Source: JBGPQJ01 sp963829485 (lineage in GTDB: Bacteria > Chloroflexota > Anaerolineae > Anaerolineales > Villigracilaceae). From it: 64,000 nucleotides of DNA. The stretch is from the NCBI GenBank assembly GCA_963829485.1, contig CAWHIK010000007.1, positions 186,001 to 250,000 of the forward strand. The letters are read 5' to 3'. This document shows, in pieces, positions 62,257-64,000 of this stretch. Position numbers and translations under genes: made by a program. Under the pieces are notes generated by a model. It was not told where the DNA came from. It ran no database searches and was given only the letters and a program-made list of their open reading frames with translations. Every line of letters starts with the position of its first letter. Position 1 is the first letter of the stretch.

Positions 62257-63059
62257 CTATCCTGATTTTCTCAACACCGCAAACGGATCGCCGCCCTTCC
62301 AGGCTGTGTAACCGATCAGGAACAACCAGCCTGCGAGAAGGCGAACCACAGCAGGAAAACCGTCAGGCTGATGGAGGCATTGTCGATCCACCCAGGCAGG
62401 GACTGCTCCCACACGGCGATCTGCTCCTGCCAGCCGGTGACCTTGCTATTGTATTCTTCGATCACTGCCAGCAAATTCGTGAGGCTGGTCTTGGTCTCGC
62501 TCAGGTCGCCGCCCAGCAGGTAGGATGTGTCTCCCACAAAGGTGGACGCCTGTTTGGCGATATCTTCCACGTTGGCGATCTCGGCATCCAGCGAGTCTGC
62601 CGCCGCGATGATGTTCGCCAGCAGTTCGTCGCCGGGGATATCGAGGTCCACCAGCGGCAGGTTGTTGATCGTCTCCAGCGTGCCGCGCAGACCTTCCACC
62701 ATCCCGCGCACGCCATCCACCTTGTCGCGGGAGGTCTTTAGCCCGGGCAGCAGTTTGTCATCGATGGTGCCCTTTACCCCGCCGAGGATGTCCTGCGCCT
62801 GGGCGGTCTGCTGGCTGAGTGCCTCCAGCGCGGTCTCCGCCGCAGTGACAATTCTCAGCGCACGTTCCAGCTCACCCTGCGCATCCGTCAGCGCGGACTG
62901 TGCCTGCGCCAACTCACTGTCGATCTCCTGCAGCCGGGTGGTGATATCCTGAGTCAAAGGCTGGTTGTAATACCAGACCACCCCAACACCGACCATGCTT
63001 GCAACTAAAACGATGGCGCTGAGCACCATCAACGTCATGGACCAGATTTTTCGTCCCAT
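62257..63059 (-). CDS. Membrane-anchored coiled-coil protein (one frameshift near end)
   Basis: N-terminal helix (MTLMVLSAIVLVASMVGVGV, residues 8-27), then an extended coiled coil (about 40-170; EIDSELAQAQSALTDAQGEL, AQAQDILGGVKGTID) and a second helix SISLTVFLLWFAFSQ. The first stop at 62316 follows AGCS, but a shift near 62325 continues WLFLIGYTAWKGGDPFAVLR to 62257, completing the helix and tail. Location between recO and glyQS suggests co-transcription. Family not recognised; extracytoplasmic spacer or signalling roles are possible. Confidence 0.7.
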
Positions 63060-63072
63060 AATATTCTCCTTC

Positions 63073-63840
63073 TTATTGTTCGCTGCGAATTTGTTTCAGA
63101 AAACCCGGCGTGTTCAGTTCACGCTCCAGTAGGTAAGTGAAGAAACCCTGCATGAGGTTCTCCAGTTCTTTTTTTACATCGAGAGAGGGATGCGCCCTCG
63201 AAGCTTCGGCATATCCGCTGCGTTGAAAGTGACGCAGGTATTTTAACGCGTCCACCGAAATAGTCCACAGGCCGGGCAGGCCGCTGCCGCACTTGGGGCA
63301 GATCACGCCGCCCGCCAGCGGGGAAAAATACTGGTCCACCGGCTCGATCTTCTCCTCGCAGTTGGCGCAGGAAAACAGTTGCGGGCGGAACCCAAGATGA
63401 TCCAGCAAGCGCATTTCGTAGTAGCGGACCGCCAGCCATGAATCGCTCTCCTGTGAGATCCGGCCGAGGGTTTCCGTCAGCAGGCGGAAGGGAATCGAGC
63501 TCTCAGTCTCCTCTTCGTAGGTGAAGCGGTCGAGCAGCTCGGCGGAATAGGCAGCGTAGCCTGTTTTCATCAGATCATCGCGAATGGGGATGTAGGAGTC
63601 CACTGTTTCAGCCTGGGTGACGATGGGCAGGTCGCGCCCTTTCGCCAACTGCAGCCGGACATGCGTGAACGGCTCGAGATGCCCGGCCTTGCGTGAACGC
63701 GCCTTGCGCGCGCCTTTGGCCACCGTGCGCAGTTTACCCATCTCGCGCGTGAACAGCGTCAACAGCCGGTCAGCTTCGCCCCAGTCGGCGTGCCGCAGAA
63801 CAACGGCAGTGACACGAAATGAACGCTCGGTTTTTGGCAT
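63073..63840 (-). CDS. recO: DNA repair protein RecO
   Basis: The 255-residue protein has the N-terminal OB fold (FRVTAVVLRHADWGEADRLL, LFTREMGKLRTVAKGARKAR) and a helical domain with the zinc site CANC...CPKC (about 164-200). RecO works with RecF/RecR to load RecA on gapped DNA. Intact. It is ten bases from the end of cdd on the same strand, and 13 from the next gene, so an operon cdd-recO-orf is likely. Confidence 0.92.
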   Translation of the reverse strand: MPKTERSFRVTAVVLRHADWGEADRLLTLFTREMGKLRTVAKGARKARSRKAGHLEPFTHVRLQLAKGRDLPIVTQAETVDSYIPIRDDLMKTGYAAYSAELLDRFTYEEETESSIPFRLLTETLGRISQESDSWLAVRYYEMRLLDHLGFRPQLFSCANCEEKIEPVDQYFSPLAGGVICPKCGSGLPGLWTISVDALKYLRHFQRSGYAEASRAHPSLDVKKELENLMQGFFTYLLERELNTPGFLKQIRSEQ

Positions 63841-63849
63841 GGCCGCCCG

Positions 63850-64000
63850 TTATCGCGGCAGGTCTTTGGGAGTGAATGCACCCGGAAGCAGTTTCCCCAC
63901 CGTGGTCTCCTGCAACAGTTTCCCGTTTCCATCCCCGATCAGGACGATGGTATCGAGCCCGAATTCCGCCAGCACCTGCCGGCACCCGCCGCAGGGCGTA
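63850..64000 (-). CDS. cdd: Cytidine deaminase, C-terminal part (cut by window edge)
   Basis: The visible end reads TPCGGCRQVLAEFGLDTIVL, the PCxxCRQ zinc motif of cytidine deaminases, followed by KLLPGAFTPKDLPR and a stop at 63850-63852. The N-terminal half, with the HAE motif, lies beyond the window. It deaminates cytidine to uridine for pyrimidine salvage. In many bacteria cdd lies beside era and recO, and the order here fits. Confidence 0.85.
   Translation of the reverse strand, partial: TPCGGCRQVLAEFGLDTIVLIGDGNGKLLQETTVGKLLPGAFTPKDLPR

Overview
The window looks like chromosomal DNA of an uncultured member of the Chloroflexota, probably class Anaerolineae. Several surface lipoproteins carry the Thr/Pro/Val-rich spacer after the lipobox cysteine that is common in that group. 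Housekeeping genes run in the order cdd, recO, (coiled-coil membrane protein), glyQS, dnaG, rpoD, followed by a complete nuoA-N operon, and glycyl-tRNA synthetase is a fused alpha-beta chain. This placement is inferred from protein style and gene order; no 16S rRNA is present.

Layout. 1-1.8 kb: DJ-1/PfpI protein, small membrane protein and a nucleotidyltransferase (minus). 2.0-6.0 kb: four-gene spermidine/putrescine-type ABC importer (plus). 6.05-6.7 kb: HigB/RelE-like toxin and Xre antitoxin behind a palindromic operator. 7.1-8.6 kb: MttB-family methyltransferase without an internal amber codon. 8.6-14.8 kb: a run of minus-strand accessory genes (hydrolase, methyltransferase, acetyltransferase, Rieske oxygenase, small kinase) whose gaps hold copies of one repeated terminator/promoter-like module. 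14.9-19.3 kb: MacB/FtsX-type ABC exporter with two accessory membrane or secreted proteins. 19.4-25.6 kb: minus-strand small membrane proteins, an orphan solute-binding lipoprotein, an MBL hydrolase and an NAD-binding epimerase-like protein. 25.6-25.9 kb: tRNA-Ile2(CAU) and tRNA-Gly(UCC). 25.9-29.1 kb: isoprenylcysteine methyltransferase-like protein, NfeD and lipoyl synthase.

29.1-32.9 kb is an integron relic: the C-terminal end of an intI integrase, disrupted by a short insertion, faces away from a plus-strand array of gene cassettes separated by four recognisable attC sites. Cargo: a short-chain dehydrogenase, a lincosamide-type (Lnu) nucleotidyltransferase, a host-style lipoprotein and a GNAT acetyltransferase, followed by a TudS-related desulfidase gene whose start lies inside the last attC. 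33.6-39.9 kb: toroid-fold hypothetical, DinB, membrane protein, M1 aminopeptidase, cupin, lipoprotein hydrolase and fatty acid desaturase. 39.9-55.2 kb: HAD phosphatase and the 14-subunit complex I operon (minus). 55.4-64 kb: rpoD, dnaG, glyQS, coiled-coil protein, recO and the end of cdd (minus).

Sequence quality changes along the window. From 1 to about 28 kb only one frameshift is evident (19.97 kb). From about 28 to 59.5 kb most genes are broken by single-base insertions or deletions while the encoded protein stays recognisable in the next frame. I treat these as probable sequence errors and give full gene extents. The intI fragment is different: it is truncated and has a real insertion of about two dozen bases.
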